A DNA stretch of 64,000 nt from Candidatus Omnitrophota bacterium (GTDB lineage Bacteria > Omnitrophota > Gorgyraeia > JABMRG01), in NCBI GenBank assembly GCA_030593065.1, contig JAUVHV010000001.1, forward strand, positions 62,001-126,000. Direction: 5' to 3'. A program made the translations under genes and the position numbers. The notes beneath the pieces are model-generated. The model saw nothing but the letters and a program-made list of their open reading frames with translations. It was not told where the DNA came from and ran no database searches. Below, one piece after another: positions 31,308 through 41,862 of this stretch. The first letter of the stretch is position 1, and the number at the start of each line of letters is the position of its first letter.

Positions 31308-32493
31308 GTCAGCCCTTTTACTTGATATCGGTACAACTACAATATCAGGCAGCATACTCGATGTATCAAAAAATAAGATATTATCCAGTGGGCTTGTTCT
31401 GAATAGGCAGTTACAATTTGGTGATGATCTTGTTTCAAGAATAGGCTTTGCTTTAACAAACCGGCGAAACCCGCCACTTTTGCAGAAAAAGATATCTTCT
31501 TCCGTGAATAGCCTTATCGAGAAATTACTTGCGGATAGTTTACAAAAGAGGAGAGATATCGGATCGGTCTTATGTACAGCAAACAGCGCTATGCACCACC
31601 TCTTTCTTGGTATTGATACATCCTCTCTTATAACCCCTCCATACAGGCCAAGCCAGAAAGCGGAGATTACGGTTTATGCGAAGATGCTTGGCCTTAAACT
31701 TAGCAATAATGTATCCGTGACTTTTTTGCCAAATATAGGAGGATTTGTAGGTTCAGACGCGCTCTGTGTTATCCTGGCAAGTGATATTTATAAGGATGTA
31801 AAATTGAAGCTTGCTATTGATATCGGCACAAACGGAGAAGTTATCCTTGGCAATAAAGACAGGATACTTGTTGCCTCTACCGCAGCAGGCCCTGCGTTTG
31901 AGGCGAGATATATAAAAAATGGCATGCCCGCGATTGAAAGAGCGATAATGAGCGTGAGGATCAGGAAGAGACGGATAGAGTATAGCGTAATAGGCCATGG
32001 CCCGCCAAAAGGAATTACGGGAAGCGGGCTTATAGATGCTTGCTATGAAATATTCAGAACAGGTTTAATGGATAAATCAGGTAAGATGGGAGAGAAAGAA
32101 TTTCTTATTTACAAGAGAGGCAAAAAGAAGATATCTATTACGCAGAACGATATAAGGAAGCTTCAGCTCGCGAAGGCAGCTATTTTTGCCGCGATAAAGG
32201 TATTATTGCGAAGATATGGCGCGGAGAGTGCAAATGTAGATCAGGTTTTACTCACAGGTTCTTTTGGCAGCTGCTTGAATACAAAGAGCATAGTTGGTAT
32301 AGGGCTCATACCAAAGGTAGGGCCAAGAAAGGTAAGGTATTTAAAAGACGGCGCGTTAAAAGGATTGCGTCTTTATGCAACCAACCCATCACTCCGTAAA
32401 CATATTCCCGCGGTTCTTAGCAAGATAGAGCACCTCCCTCTTCTGGGGCAAGGTTTTGGTGAAGAGTTTGTTTCTTCGCTTGCTTTTGAATAG
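31300..32493 (+). CDS. ASKHA-domain (DUF4445) protein, RACo-like without the ferredoxin domain
   Basis: 397 residues, start TTG at 31300. LLLDIGTTTISGSILD at the N-terminus and LAIDIGTNGEVILGNKD at about 170-186 are the two phosphate motifs of an ASKHA nucleotide-binding fold. ASTAAGPAFE, GITGSGLID and VLLTGSFGSCLN also match the C-terminal part of reductive activators of corrinoid proteins (RACo/RamA). The N-terminal [2Fe-2S] domain of RACo is missing, as is the RamA C-terminal Fe-S region. It may act with the overlapping thioredoxin gene as its electron source, but this is speculation. No corrinoid methyltransferase is nearby. Confidence 0.72.
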   Translation: MSKSALLLDIGTTTISGSILDVSKNKILSSGLVLNRQLQFGDDLVSRIGFALTNRRNPPLLQKKISSSVNSLIEKLLADSLQKRRDIGSVLCTANSAMHHLFLGIDTSSLITPPYRPSQKAEITVYAKMLGLKLSNNVSVTFLPNIGGFVGSDALCVILASDIYKDVKLKLAIDIGTNGEVILGNKDRILVASTAAGPAFEARYIKNGMPAIERAIMSVRIRKRRIEYSVIGHGPPKGITGSGLIDACYEIFRTGLMDKSGKMGEKEFLIYKRGKKKISITQNDIRKLQLAKAAIFAAIKVLLRRYGAESANVDQVLLTGSFGSCLNTKSIVGIGLIPKVGPRKVRYLKDGALKGLRLYATNPSLRKHIPAVLSKIEHLPLLGQGFGEEFVSSLAFE

Positions 32494-32532
32494 TGCCTAT
32501 TAAACCTCAATATGCAGCATCGGCATTATTAA

Positions 32533-32561
32533 TTGACATTATAATTCTGTAGTGGTAAACT
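32533..32561 (+). promoter_or_regulatory. Promoter of purN
   Basis: TTGACA (32533-32538), 17-nt spacer, TAAACT (32556-32561), 32 nt before the purN start. No purine riboswitch is recognisable between this promoter and the gene. Confidence 0.65.
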
Positions 32562-32593
32562 TTGTTTTCATAGCATAGGAAAGGTGGGTTAGA

Positions 32594-33193
32594 ATGAATA
32601 TCGCTGTATTCTGTTCAGGGAACGGTTCCAATTTTCAGGCTATTATAAACGCCGCAAGAAGCGGCCTATTCAATGCCAGGATAACGCTTATGGTATGCGA
32701 TAACCCTGATGCTTATGCTCTTTCGAGGGCAAAGAAAGAGGGCGTTAAGGCGCTCTTAATCGATATAAAGAATTTTCCCTCGCAAGAAACATTTGAGGCA
32801 CGGATTATGGACGAGCTCATAAAGGAAGATATAGGACTTATATGCCTTGCCGGGTATATGCGGCTTCTTTTATCGGGTTTTATTAATAAATACAGGGAAA
32901 AGATTATTAATATTCATCCCGCGCTCTTGCCATCTTTTAAGGGAACGCGCGCCATTAGGGACGCGTTTGATTATGGGGCGAAGACAACGGGCGTTACGGC
33001 CCATTTTGTAAATGAAGATATGGACGCGGGGCCTATAATATTGCAGGAGACGATAAAAATAGAAGAGAATGATACGAAGGAAATGCTTGAGGAAAAGATA
33101 CATAAGCTTGAGCACCGGCTTTACCCGGAGGCGATTAAGTTATTCATTGAAGGCAGGCTTAAAGTTATTGGCAGAAGAGTAAATATCTCTTAA
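32594..33193 (+). CDS. purN: Phosphoribosylglycinamide formyltransferase
   Basis: 199 residues. It transfers formyl from 10-formyl-THF to GAR in purine synthesis. CSGNGSNFQAI binds the phosphoribosyl group; the catalytic Asn-His-Asp set is in INIHPALLPSFKG (Asn, His) and VNEDMDAGPII (Asp). AGYMRLL is also conserved. It has its own promoter and lies 15 nt before the phosphohexomutase gene, away from the main pur cluster. Confidence 0.95.
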   Translation: MNIAVFCSGNGSNFQAIINAARSGLFNARITLMVCDNPDAYALSRAKKEGVKALLIDIKNFPSQETFEARIMDELIKEDIGLICLAGYMRLLLSGFINKYREKIINIHPALLPSFKGTRAIRDAFDYGAKTTGVTAHFVNEDMDAGPIILQETIKIEENDTKEMLEEKIHKLEHRLYPEAIKLFIEGRLKVIGRRVNIS

Positions 33194-33208
33194 AAAAGGG
33201 GCAGGCAA

Positions 33209-34642
33209 GTGGTAAAGATAAAATTTGGGACGTCAGGTTGGCGCGCGATCATAAGTGAGGATTTTACATTTACCAATGTAAGATTGGTTGTCCAGGCTAT
33301 AGCGGACTATATTAAAACAGAAAATAAAAAACAGAAAATAAAAAACAGAAGTATTGTAATCGGGTATGATACCCGTTTCTTATCAAAAGAGTTTGCACGG
33401 GAAGCAGCGATAGTTCTTTCCTCAAACAAGATAAGAGTTTTTCTATGTGACCGTGATACACCGACTCCTGCCATAGCCTACCAGATAATCAGGAAAAGAT
33501 GCGCAGGCGGCATAAACTTTACAGCAAGCCATAACCCTCCTCACTATAATGGTATAAAATTTTCTTCACAAATCGGTGGGCCAGCGACACCCGGCATAAC
33601 AAAAAGCATAGAAGGCAACATAGAAAAACTTCAAAAAAGAAAAAAGCCCCAGGCTTATATGCTTAATGAGAAACTTATAACGTTATTTGACCCTCGTCCC
33701 GCGTATCTTAAGCAGGTGGAAAGTATAGTCGACCTAAAAGCTATTAAAGGAGCAAAGCTTAAGATAGCGTGCGATTGCTTGTATGGGACTTCAAGGAATT
33801 ATCTTGATTATATACTCAAGGAGCAGAGTTGCAAGCAGATAGTTTTGCACGATTATTTAAATCCTTATTTTGGCGGAAGGCGCCCGGAACCGGCAGCGGA
33901 GAATATTAAAGAGCTCATATCTATTGTGAAAAAAAAGAAGTTTGATCTTGGCCTCGCGACAGATGGTGACGCGGACCGGTTCGGTATAATCGATTCAGAT
34001 GGAACCTATATTACGCCAAACCAGGTTATAACATTACTCTTTTATCATTTACTTAAAAACAGGAAATACAGGAGTACCGGTTTTGCCGCAAGGACTGTGG
34101 CAACAACACATATGATTGATATCATCGCGAAAGCTCATGGCATAAAAGTAGTGGAAACACCCGTAGGTTTTAAATATTTTGTAGAGAGTATACTGAGCGG
34201 TAATTGTATTATCGCGGGAGAAGAATCAGGAGGCCTTTCTCTTTCAGGCCACGTACCTGAGAAAGACGGTATTCTCGCATGCCTTCTTGTAGCGGAGATG
34301 GTCGCGAAAGAGAAGATGACAATAGCGAAAATCTTAAATTCTATATATAAGCAGTATGGCAGGCTCTATTCCCACAGAATAGATATTGACCTGCCGAATG
34401 AGAAGAAACTTCTCTTGATGAAGCGCCTTGTATCAGGAGCAGTAAAAAAAATAGGTACACTCAAGGTGGTAAAACAGGATACACAGGATGGATGCAGGTT
34501 TTTCTTAGAAGATGGAAGCTGGGTTCTTTTCAGGCCTTCCGGCACAGAGCCGATAGTGAGGGCCTATTTTGAATCAAGATCAAGCAAGATGCTTAAGAGC
34601 ATTGAGCAATCCTGCTCAAATCTAATATCCAGCATAAGATAG
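33209..34642 (+). CDS. Phosphohexomutase (phosphoglucomutase/phosphomannomutase family)
   Basis: 477 residues, start GTG at 33209 behind GGGGCAGG. FGTSGWRAII, then the phosphoserine loop TASHNPPHYNG, the metal-binding DGDADRFG, the sugar-binding EESGGLSLSGH and the phosphate-binding RPSGTEPIVRAYFE are all present in order. It interconverts hexose 1- and 6-phosphates. Which sugar (glucose, mannose or another) cannot be settled from motifs; length and the opening match the group annotated as phosphoglucomutase in many anaerobes. Confidence 0.88.
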   Translation: MVKIKFGTSGWRAIISEDFTFTNVRLVVQAIADYIKTENKKQKIKNRSIVIGYDTRFLSKEFAREAAIVLSSNKIRVFLCDRDTPTPAIAYQIIRKRCAGGINFTASHNPPHYNGIKFSSQIGGPATPGITKSIEGNIEKLQKRKKPQAYMLNEKLITLFDPRPAYLKQVESIVDLKAIKGAKLKIACDCLYGTSRNYLDYILKEQSCKQIVLHDYLNPYFGGRRPEPAAENIKELISIVKKKKFDLGLATDGDADRFGIIDSDGTYITPNQVITLLFYHLLKNRKYRSTGFAARTVATTHMIDIIAKAHGIKVVETPVGFKYFVESILSGNCIIAGEESGGLSLSGHVPEKDGILACLLVAEMVAKEKMTIAKILNSIYKQYGRLYSHRIDIDLPNEKKLLLMKRLVSGAVKKIGTLKVVKQDTQDGCRFFLEDGSWVLFRPSGTEPIVRAYFESRSSKMLKSIEQSCSNLISSIR

Positions 34643-34659
34643 AAGTAGTAGATATAAAT

Positions 34660-34761
34660 ATCTCTTATGCCTTTGCCTTTAGCAGCGCATTGGTATTTTT
34701 GCCATGAATCTAAATAATCGTCAAAAAAACCCGCGCTGCGAAGGGAAATGGCATGAGAGAT
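34660..34761 (+). repeat. About 100-nt long-hairpin element, copy 2 (plus orientation)
   Basis: ATCTCTTATGCC (34660-34671) and GGCATGAGAGAT (34750-34761) pair at the ends (one G-T), with inner GCAGCGC/GCGCTGC. It aligns with the reverse complement of 30830-30930; the segment TTTAGCAGCGCATTGG and the loop TTGCCATGAAT are shared exactly. It occupies the gap between the phosphohexomutase and enolase genes, upstream of the enolase promoter. Confidence 0.75.
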
Positions 34762-34798
34762 TATATAAACTAGTTATACGAAACGCCAATTTTATTTC

Positions 34799-34827
34799 TT
34801 GACATATTTCCGCCTATAACGTATAAT
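34799..34827 (+). promoter_or_regulatory. Consensus sigma-70-type promoter of enolase
   Basis: TTGACA (34799-34804), 17-nt spacer, TATAAT (34822-34827): a perfect consensus pair 67 nt before the eno start, consistent with strong constitutive expression. Confidence 0.85.
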
Positions 34828-34866
34828 TCACTTCATCTTATTATTAATTACACAAATTATGTTTAA

Positions 34867-36174
<1,308 letters not shown>

Positions 36175-36184
36175 TTACGCTTCC

Positions 36185-36455
36185 ATGTCAAAGAAGAACC
36201 TTTTGCTTCTTGGCATTTTTGTAGTCTTAGTAATATTTCTTCCTGGTTTTTCTAAGCTCCAGAAGCTTAAAGAGAAGAACAGGTTGCTGAATAGTGAGAT
36301 AGAGAAACTTAGCGAAGAGAATCAGGAACTCGCGCATCAGGTTGAGAGATTGGAGACAGACCCATTTTATATTGAGAAAAAAGCGAGAGACAAGATGGGT
36401 ATTGGAAAAAGAGGCGAGGTACGATACAGGATTATATACGAAAGTGAAGAGAAAG

Positions 36456-36484
<29 letters not shown>
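36185..36484 (+). CDS. DivIC/FtsB-like septum formation protein
   Basis: 99 residues. One membrane helix (LLLLGIFVVLVIFLPGF, about 5-21) is followed by a coiled coil (LQKLKEKNRLLNSEIEKLSE and on, about 25-60) and the short conserved region DPFYIEKKARDKMGIGKRGE. This is the architecture of FtsB/DivIC, which links FtsL and FtsQ/DivIB at the division septum. It is followed by an S1-domain gene, the same neighbour as divIC-yabR in Bacillus, which supports the call. It overlaps that gene by 29 nt. Confidence 0.82.
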
Positions 36485-36887
<403 letters not shown>

Positions 36888-36923
36888 CTCTTTTTCGCAG
36901 GTAATCAACCCCCTATATTTCAG

Positions 36924-36952
36924 TTGACGATATTATATCTTTTTGTTAAAAT
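36924..36952 (+). promoter_or_regulatory. Promoter of the purB operon
   Basis: TTGACG (36924-36929), 17-nt spacer, TAAAAT (36947-36952), 36 nt before the purB start. The leader is too short for a purine riboswitch. Confidence 0.65.
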
Positions 36953-36987
36953 AATCTTTCTTAATATACTAAGTAAAGGAGAGCCCC

Positions 36988-38289
36988 ATGATTCCACGTT
37001 ATAGCCTGCCTGAAATGAGCCGAATATGGCAACAGCAGAATAAATTTCAAAAGATGATGGAAGTAGAAATCGCGGCTTGCGAAGCACACGCGAAGAGCGG
37101 TAAAATCCCTAAAGGAGCCCTGGTAAATATAAAGAAAAAAGCAAGATTTAATCTAGCACGCATTGAAGCTCTTGATAAGAAGACCAACCATGATGTAGCG
37201 GCTTTTGTTGAAAATTTGCAAGACAATATCGGAGCGGGCGGCGAGTATATCCATATGGGGTTAACATCGAATGATGTTACAGACACAGCTCTCGCGTTGC
37301 AGATGAAGGAAGCGGCAGATATTATTTTGAAAGACCTGACCTCTTTTAAAGATGCGCTTGCCAAGAAAGCCAAGCGATATAGAGATACTGTTATGATAGG
37401 AAGGACACATGGCATACATGCTGAGCCTATTACATTTGGTTTTAAGATGGCTCTCTTTTTTGAAGAGACGAAACGCAATATAAAACGTATCGAACAAGCG
37501 AAGGAAAATATAAGCATCGGAAAAATATCCGGTGCTGTTGGCACATTTTCCAACCTGGAGCCGCAGATAGAGAGTTATGTATGTAAAAAACTTGAGCTAA
37601 AACCCGCTCCTATCTCAAACCAGGTTCTCCAAAGGGACCGGCACGCGCAATATCTTACCGCCATAGCTATAACAGGCGCGACGCTTGAAAAATTAGCTAC
37701 GGAGATAAGAGGGCTGCAGCGCACAGAGATCCTGGAGGCAGAGGAGTATTTTTCAAAAAACCAGAAAGGTTCATCCGCCATGCCGCATAAGAAAAACCCC
37801 ATTACCTGTGAGAAGATATGCGGATTGGCACGAGTATTGAGAGGAAACGCGCATGCCTCTATAGAGAATATAGCGCTTTGGCATGAGAGAGATATAAGCC
37901 ATTCTTCTGTTGAGAGGATTATTATACCCGATTCTACAATATTGATAGACTACATGCTCAGGACCATGACAGAGCTCATAGAACACCTTGTGGTATATCC
38001 GGAAAATATGCGAAAAAATCTGGAAATGACAGGGGGCCTTATATTTTCACAACGGGTTATGATAGAACTTATAAAGAAAGGTTTAACGCGCGAGCAGGCA
38101 TATAGGCTTGTACAAAAGCACGCGATGAATGCGTGGAAAGAAGGCAAGGATTTCAAAGAGGCACTTCTCAATGATAAGAAAGTCAGAAAGGTGCTAAAGC
38201 CACGGGATATAAGCAGATGCTTTGAACTCAGTTATTATTTGAGGAACATAAAAACGGTACTGAAGCGAACGGGGTTGATCTTAAAATAG
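36988..38289 (+). CDS. purB: Adenylosuccinate lyase
   Basis: 433 residues. It releases fumarate from SAICAR and adenylosuccinate, acting in both IMP and AMP synthesis. The family signature GSSAMPHKKNP contains the catalytic serine loop; MGLTSNDVTDTALALQ and GRTHGIHAEPITFG contribute substrate residues. The ribosome-binding site AAAGGAGAG precedes the ATG. It starts a pur cluster (B-C-M-D-E). Confidence 0.96.
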   Translation: MIPRYSLPEMSRIWQQQNKFQKMMEVEIAACEAHAKSGKIPKGALVNIKKKARFNLARIEALDKKTNHDVAAFVENLQDNIGAGGEYIHMGLTSNDVTDTALALQMKEAADIILKDLTSFKDALAKKAKRYRDTVMIGRTHGIHAEPITFGFKMALFFEETKRNIKRIEQAKENISIGKISGAVGTFSNLEPQIESYVCKKLELKPAPISNQVLQRDRHAQYLTAIAITGATLEKLATEIRGLQRTEILEAEEYFSKNQKGSSAMPHKKNPITCEKICGLARVLRGNAHASIENIALWHERDISHSSVERIIIPDSTILIDYMLRTMTELIEHLVVYPENMRKNLEMTGGLIFSQRVMIELIKKGLTREQAYRLVQKHAMNAWKEGKDFKEALLNDKKVRKVLKPRDISRCFELSYYLRNIKTVLKRTGLILK

Positions 38290-38337
38290 ATCTATGTTGA
38301 TCACGAGAAAATTTTCAATAAAAAGGAGGCTGGAAAA

Positions 38338-39042
38338 ATGAAAAAAATAGAACAGGTTTATGAAGGCAAGGCGAAGAAACTTTTTACTACAGAGGATGCG
38401 GATGTTTATATACAGGAATTTAAAGATGACGCAACGGCTTTTGACGCTACCAAAAGAGGTACAATCGTGGACAAGGGTGTGGTAAATAACAAAATCTCGA
38501 CAAAATTATTCCAGCTTCTGGAGGCAAAGGGCATACCAACCCATTTTATCGAGCGCTTAAACGACAGGGATATGGCTGTTAAAAAGGTTGAGATCATTCC
38601 TCTTGAGGTCACTATGCGCAATGTTGTAGCGGGCGGTATGGCAAAACTTTTAGGCCTTGACGAGGGTATTGTATTGGATGAGCCTGTTTTTGAATATCAT
38701 TATAAAGATGACGCGCTGCATGACCCGCTTATAAATGATTTTCATATAAAAGCACTGAAACTTGCGACGAGCGCGGAACTTGATACTATAAAAGATATGT
38801 CATTTAAGATAAACGATATATTGAAAGAGTTTTTCGACAGCAGAAATCTGGACTTGATAGATTTCAAGCTTGAGTTCGGCAGGTGTAAGGATAAGGTCAT
38901 ACTGGCAGATGAGATATCGCCTGATACGTGCCGGCTTTGGGAAAAGAAATCCAAGAGAAAGATGGATAAGGATAGATTCCGCAGAGACCTGGGGAACATA
39001 GAAGAGACATACCAGGAAGTGCTAAAGATGATAGTAGATTAA
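38338..39042 (+). CDS. purC: SAICAR synthetase
   Basis: 234 residues, normal for bacterial PurC. It joins aspartate to CAIR with ATP. EGKAKKLF at the N-terminus binds ATP, VEIIPLEVTMRNVVAGG is conserved, and DFKLEFGR and LADEISPDTCRLW are the signature segments. AAAGGAGG lies 11 nt before the ATG. purM follows 1 nt after the stop. Confidence 0.97.
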   Translation: MKKIEQVYEGKAKKLFTTEDADVYIQEFKDDATAFDATKRGTIVDKGVVNNKISTKLFQLLEAKGIPTHFIERLNDRDMAVKKVEIIPLEVTMRNVVAGGMAKLLGLDEGIVLDEPVFEYHYKDDALHDPLINDFHIKALKLATSAELDTIKDMSFKINDILKEFFDSRNLDLIDFKLEFGRCKDKVILADEISPDTCRLWEKKSKRKMDKDRFRRDLGNIEETYQEVLKMIVD

Positions 39043-39043
39043 T

Positions 39044-40051
39044 ATGAAATCCAAAAAACACTTAAGCTATAAAGATTCAGGTGTTGATATCGCGAAGGGA
39101 AATCTTTTTGTGCGGCAGATAGCTTCTATGGTTAAGCCGACAAAGAGCAAGCAGGTACTTTGCGATATAGGCTCTTTCGGGGGCCTCTTCGCGATTGATA
39201 AGAATAGATACAAAGAGCCTGTGCTTGTCTCTTCTACCGATGGGGTTGGCACAAAGCTTATTATCGCTCAGAGCTTAGGTATGCACCAGTGGGTAGGTTG
39301 TGACCTTGTTGGTATGTGTGTAAATGATGTCGCGACAACGGGCGCTGCGCCGTTATTCTTTCTTGATTATATCTCAACAGGCAAGATCAGGCTTTCTGTA
39401 TTGAAGAATGTCATAAAAGGTATTGCCTCTGCGTGTAAAGAGGCCGGTTACGCGTTGATAGGCGGAGAGACGGCAGAGATGCCTGATATGTATAAATCCG
39501 GTGAATATGATCTTGCGGGTTTTTGCGTAGGCATAATAGATAAAAAGGATATCATTGACGGCAGCGGCATAAAAAAAGGGGACATTATAATAGGCCTTGC
39601 CTCGAGTGGGCCCCATTCGAACGGCTATTCTCTTATAAGGAAAGTATTTTCCAAAAGCGAACTTATAAGATTTAAAGACCGTATTCTTAAGCCCACACGG
39701 CTTTACACGAAGCCTCTCCTGGAGTTGCAGAAGAAAGTTAAGGTGAAAGGCATTGCCCATATTACAGGCGGCGCGTATTTTGAAAAAATTCCGCGCATTA
39801 TCCCAAAAGGTTTATCAGCGGTAATAGATACAAGATCCTGGAGAGTGCCTGATATTTTTAAACAGATTCAGGCAAGAGGCAATATAAGAACCAGGGAGAT
39901 GTACAGGGTCTTTAATATGGGTATAGGAATGGTTGTGGTTTTGCAGGTAAAAGATTTAAAGAAGGCCCAGTCTATACTTACCGGATATAAGATAATATCC
40001 CGGGTTATCGGCGAAGTAGAAAAAGGCGATGAGAAGGTAAAGTTATTATGA
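39044..40051 (+). CDS. purM: Phosphoribosylformylglycinamidine cyclo-ligase
   Basis: 335 residues. It closes FGAM to AIR with ATP. YKDSGVDIAKGN at the start, STDGVGTKLIIAQ, DLVGMCVNDVATTGA and GGETAEMPDMY match PurM closely. It overlaps purD by 4 nt (ATGA at 40048-40051). Confidence 0.97.
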   Translation: MKSKKHLSYKDSGVDIAKGNLFVRQIASMVKPTKSKQVLCDIGSFGGLFAIDKNRYKEPVLVSSTDGVGTKLIIAQSLGMHQWVGCDLVGMCVNDVATTGAAPLFFLDYISTGKIRLSVLKNVIKGIASACKEAGYALIGGETAEMPDMYKSGEYDLAGFCVGIIDKKDIIDGSGIKKGDIIIGLASSGPHSNGYSLIRKVFSKSELIRFKDRILKPTRLYTKPLLELQKKVKVKGIAHITGGAYFEKIPRIIPKGLSAVIDTRSWRVPDIFKQIQARGNIRTREMYRVFNMGIGMVVVLQVKDLKKAQSILTGYKIISRVIGEVEKGDEKVKLL

Positions 40052-41364
40052 AAATATTGGTGGTCGGGTCAGGTGGTAGGGAGCACGCCCTTTGCTGGAA
40101 GATAGCGCAAAGCAAAAAAATTACTAAACTCTATTGTGCCCCGGGAAATGGAGGTATATCAGAGATAGCTGAGTGTATAGATATTGGAGCGGGTGATATC
40201 CCCTCACTCTTAAATTTTGCGAAAAAGAACAGCATAGACATTACAGTAGTAGGCCCTGAAACCGCGCTGGTAAATGGTATAGTCGATAGTTTTGAAAAAG
40301 AAGGGCTTAAAGTCTTTGGGCCTGATAGAAAAACAGCAATGCTCGAAGGCAGTAAAATATTCGCAAAAAAAACAATGGTTAGATTCGGCCTTCCGACAGC
40401 GGATTTTAAGGCCTTTGATAGCGCAGATTGCGCAAAGTTGTTTATAAAGAAAAAAAGCGCCCCTCTTGTTATTAAGGCAGATGGCCTTTGTGCCGGAAAA
40501 GGAGTAATAGTGGCTTGCACAGAAGAAGAAGCGCTATCTGCCGTAGACTCTTTTATGGTTGATAAAGAGTTTGGCTCAGCCGGTGAGAAGATTATTATAG
40601 AGGATTGCCTCGTAGGTGAAGAAGTCTCTATTATCCTGGTAAGCGATGGCAAGGATTTTATTCTTTTACCATCAAGCCAGGATCATAAGAGAGCGCTGGA
40701 CAATGACCAGGGCCTTAATACCGGGGGCATGGGCGCATATTCACCAGCACCTGTTATTAACGAAATATTAGAAACAAAAATAAGAGATAAGATTATCCGA
40801 CCGCTTATAGAAGGGCTTTATAAAGAGCAGGCTCCTTATAAAGGTATTTTATATGTCGGCCTTATGATTGTGAATAATGAACCGTATGTCCTTGAATTTA
40901 ATGTCCGCTTTGGAGACCCTGAGACTCAGGTTATCCTGCCGAGGCTTAAATCAGATCTTGTCGGCATAATAGAAGCCTCTTTAGATGGAAATATTAAGGA
41001 GATAAGACTAGAGATTGATAAACGCGCCTGCCTATGCGTGGTCTGCGCTTCAGGCGGCTACCCTGGCCACTATAAGAAAAATTTACCTATTGATGGCTTA
41101 AACATGGCGCTTAAGATGAACGGTGTGATGGTTTTTCATGCAGGCACAAAATTAACGCAGTATCTGCCTGCTGGCCAGGCAGGAGGGGCAAACAATACGC
41201 AATACGAAACAGATGGCGGACGCGTACTTGGTGTTACATCTATCGCCGCGAGTATTAAAGATGCGGTAGATAGGGTTTACGAGGCTATTTCGATGATAAG
41301 TTTTAACGGTATGCAGTATAGAAAAGACATAGGCTTTAAAGCGCTTGAAAGGATTAAGAGCTAA
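40048..41364 (+). CDS. purD: Phosphoribosylamine-glycine ligase with a palindrome-encoded insertion
   Basis: 438 residues. An ATP-grasp enzyme that makes GAR. KILVVGSGGREHALCWK is the N-terminal motif; VIKADGLCAGKGVIVA and EFNVRFGDPETQ are ATP-grasp segments. Between the conserved FHAGTK and GGRVLGV, where other PurD proteins have about a dozen residues, this one has about eight more, YLPAGQAG, encoded by a perfect palindrome at 41164-41182. The insertion lies in a surface loop near the C-terminus and probably leaves the enzyme active. The stop is 21 nt before purE. Confidence 0.95.
   Translation: MKILVVGSGGREHALCWKIAQSKKITKLYCAPGNGGISEIAECIDIGAGDIPSLLNFAKKNSIDITVVGPETALVNGIVDSFEKEGLKVFGPDRKTAMLEGSKIFAKKTMVRFGLPTADFKAFDSADCAKLFIKKKSAPLVIKADGLCAGKGVIVACTEEEALSAVDSFMVDKEFGSAGEKIIIEDCLVGEEVSIILVSDGKDFILLPSSQDHKRALDNDQGLNTGGMGAYSPAPVINEILETKIRDKIIRPLIEGLYKEQAPYKGILYVGLMIVNNEPYVLEFNVRFGDPETQVILPRLKSDLVGIIEASLDGNIKEIRLEIDKRACLCVVCASGGYPGHYKKNLPIDGLNMALKMNGVMVFHAGTKLTQYLPAGQAGGANNTQYETDGGRVLGVTSIAASIKDAVDRVYEAISMISFNGMQYRKDIGFKALERIKS
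41164..41182. repeat. Palindrome captured in frame in purD
   Basis: CTGCCTG, CTGGC, CAGGCAG. Its translation LPAGQAG is a peptide that turns up as a repeat-derived insertion in proteins of several candidate phyla, as I recall. Confidence 0.7.
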
Positions 41365-41385
41365 AACTGTTGAGGAGAAGAGAAG

Positions 41386-41862
41386 ATGGCAAATAAGCAA
41401 GTTGTAATTATTATGGGCAGCAAATCTGATATGCCTATTATGCAGCATGGAGTTGACCTGTTTAAGGCATTCGGTGTAAGCTGTGATGTTAAGGTTTTAT
41501 CAGCGCACAGGACACCTAAGCAGACTATTGAATTCGCAAGTACAGCCGTTACTAAAGGTTATAAAGTAATAATAGCGGCAGCGGGAGGGGCAGCGCATTT
41601 AGCAGGAGTAGTCGCGGCGCATACCATCCTTCCGGTTATAGGCGTTCCTATTGAGACAAAGGCTTTAGGCGGGATTGATTCATTATTTTCTACTGTACAG
41701 ATGCCTTCAGGCATTCCTGTAGGCTGTATGGCAATAGGCAAGGCAGGAGCGGTCAACGCTTCAATATACGCAATAGAAATTCTGGCGCTGGAGAATAAAG
41801 CTTTGCAAAAGAGACTTGAAAGGCACAAGAAATCTCTTGCCACAAAAGTGCTTAAAAAATGA
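41386..41862 (+). CDS. purE: N5-carboxyaminoimidazole ribonucleotide mutase (PurE class I)
   Basis: 158 residues. It converts N5-CAIR to CAIR. The nucleotide site IIMGSKSDMPIMQ, the SAHRTP motif and AAAGGAAHLAGVVAAHT with the catalytic histidine are intact, as is GIDSLFSTVQMPSGIPV. It is the last pur gene of the cluster and overlaps tsaC/sua5 by 4 nt. No purK is seen nearby, though it may lie elsewhere. Confidence 0.96.
   Translation: MANKQVVIIMGSKSDMPIMQHGVDLFKAFGVSCDVKVLSAHRTPKQTIEFASTAVTKGYKVIIAAAGGAAHLAGVVAAHTILPVIGVPIETKALGGIDSLFSTVQMPSGIPVGCMAIGKAGAVNASIYAIEILALENKALQKRLERHKKSLATKVLKK

Noticed and set aside
32521-32593. Purine riboswitch upstream of purN
   Set aside because: The leader after the promoter is about 25-30 nt, too short, and no conserved riboswitch core was seen. 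The same applies in front of purB.
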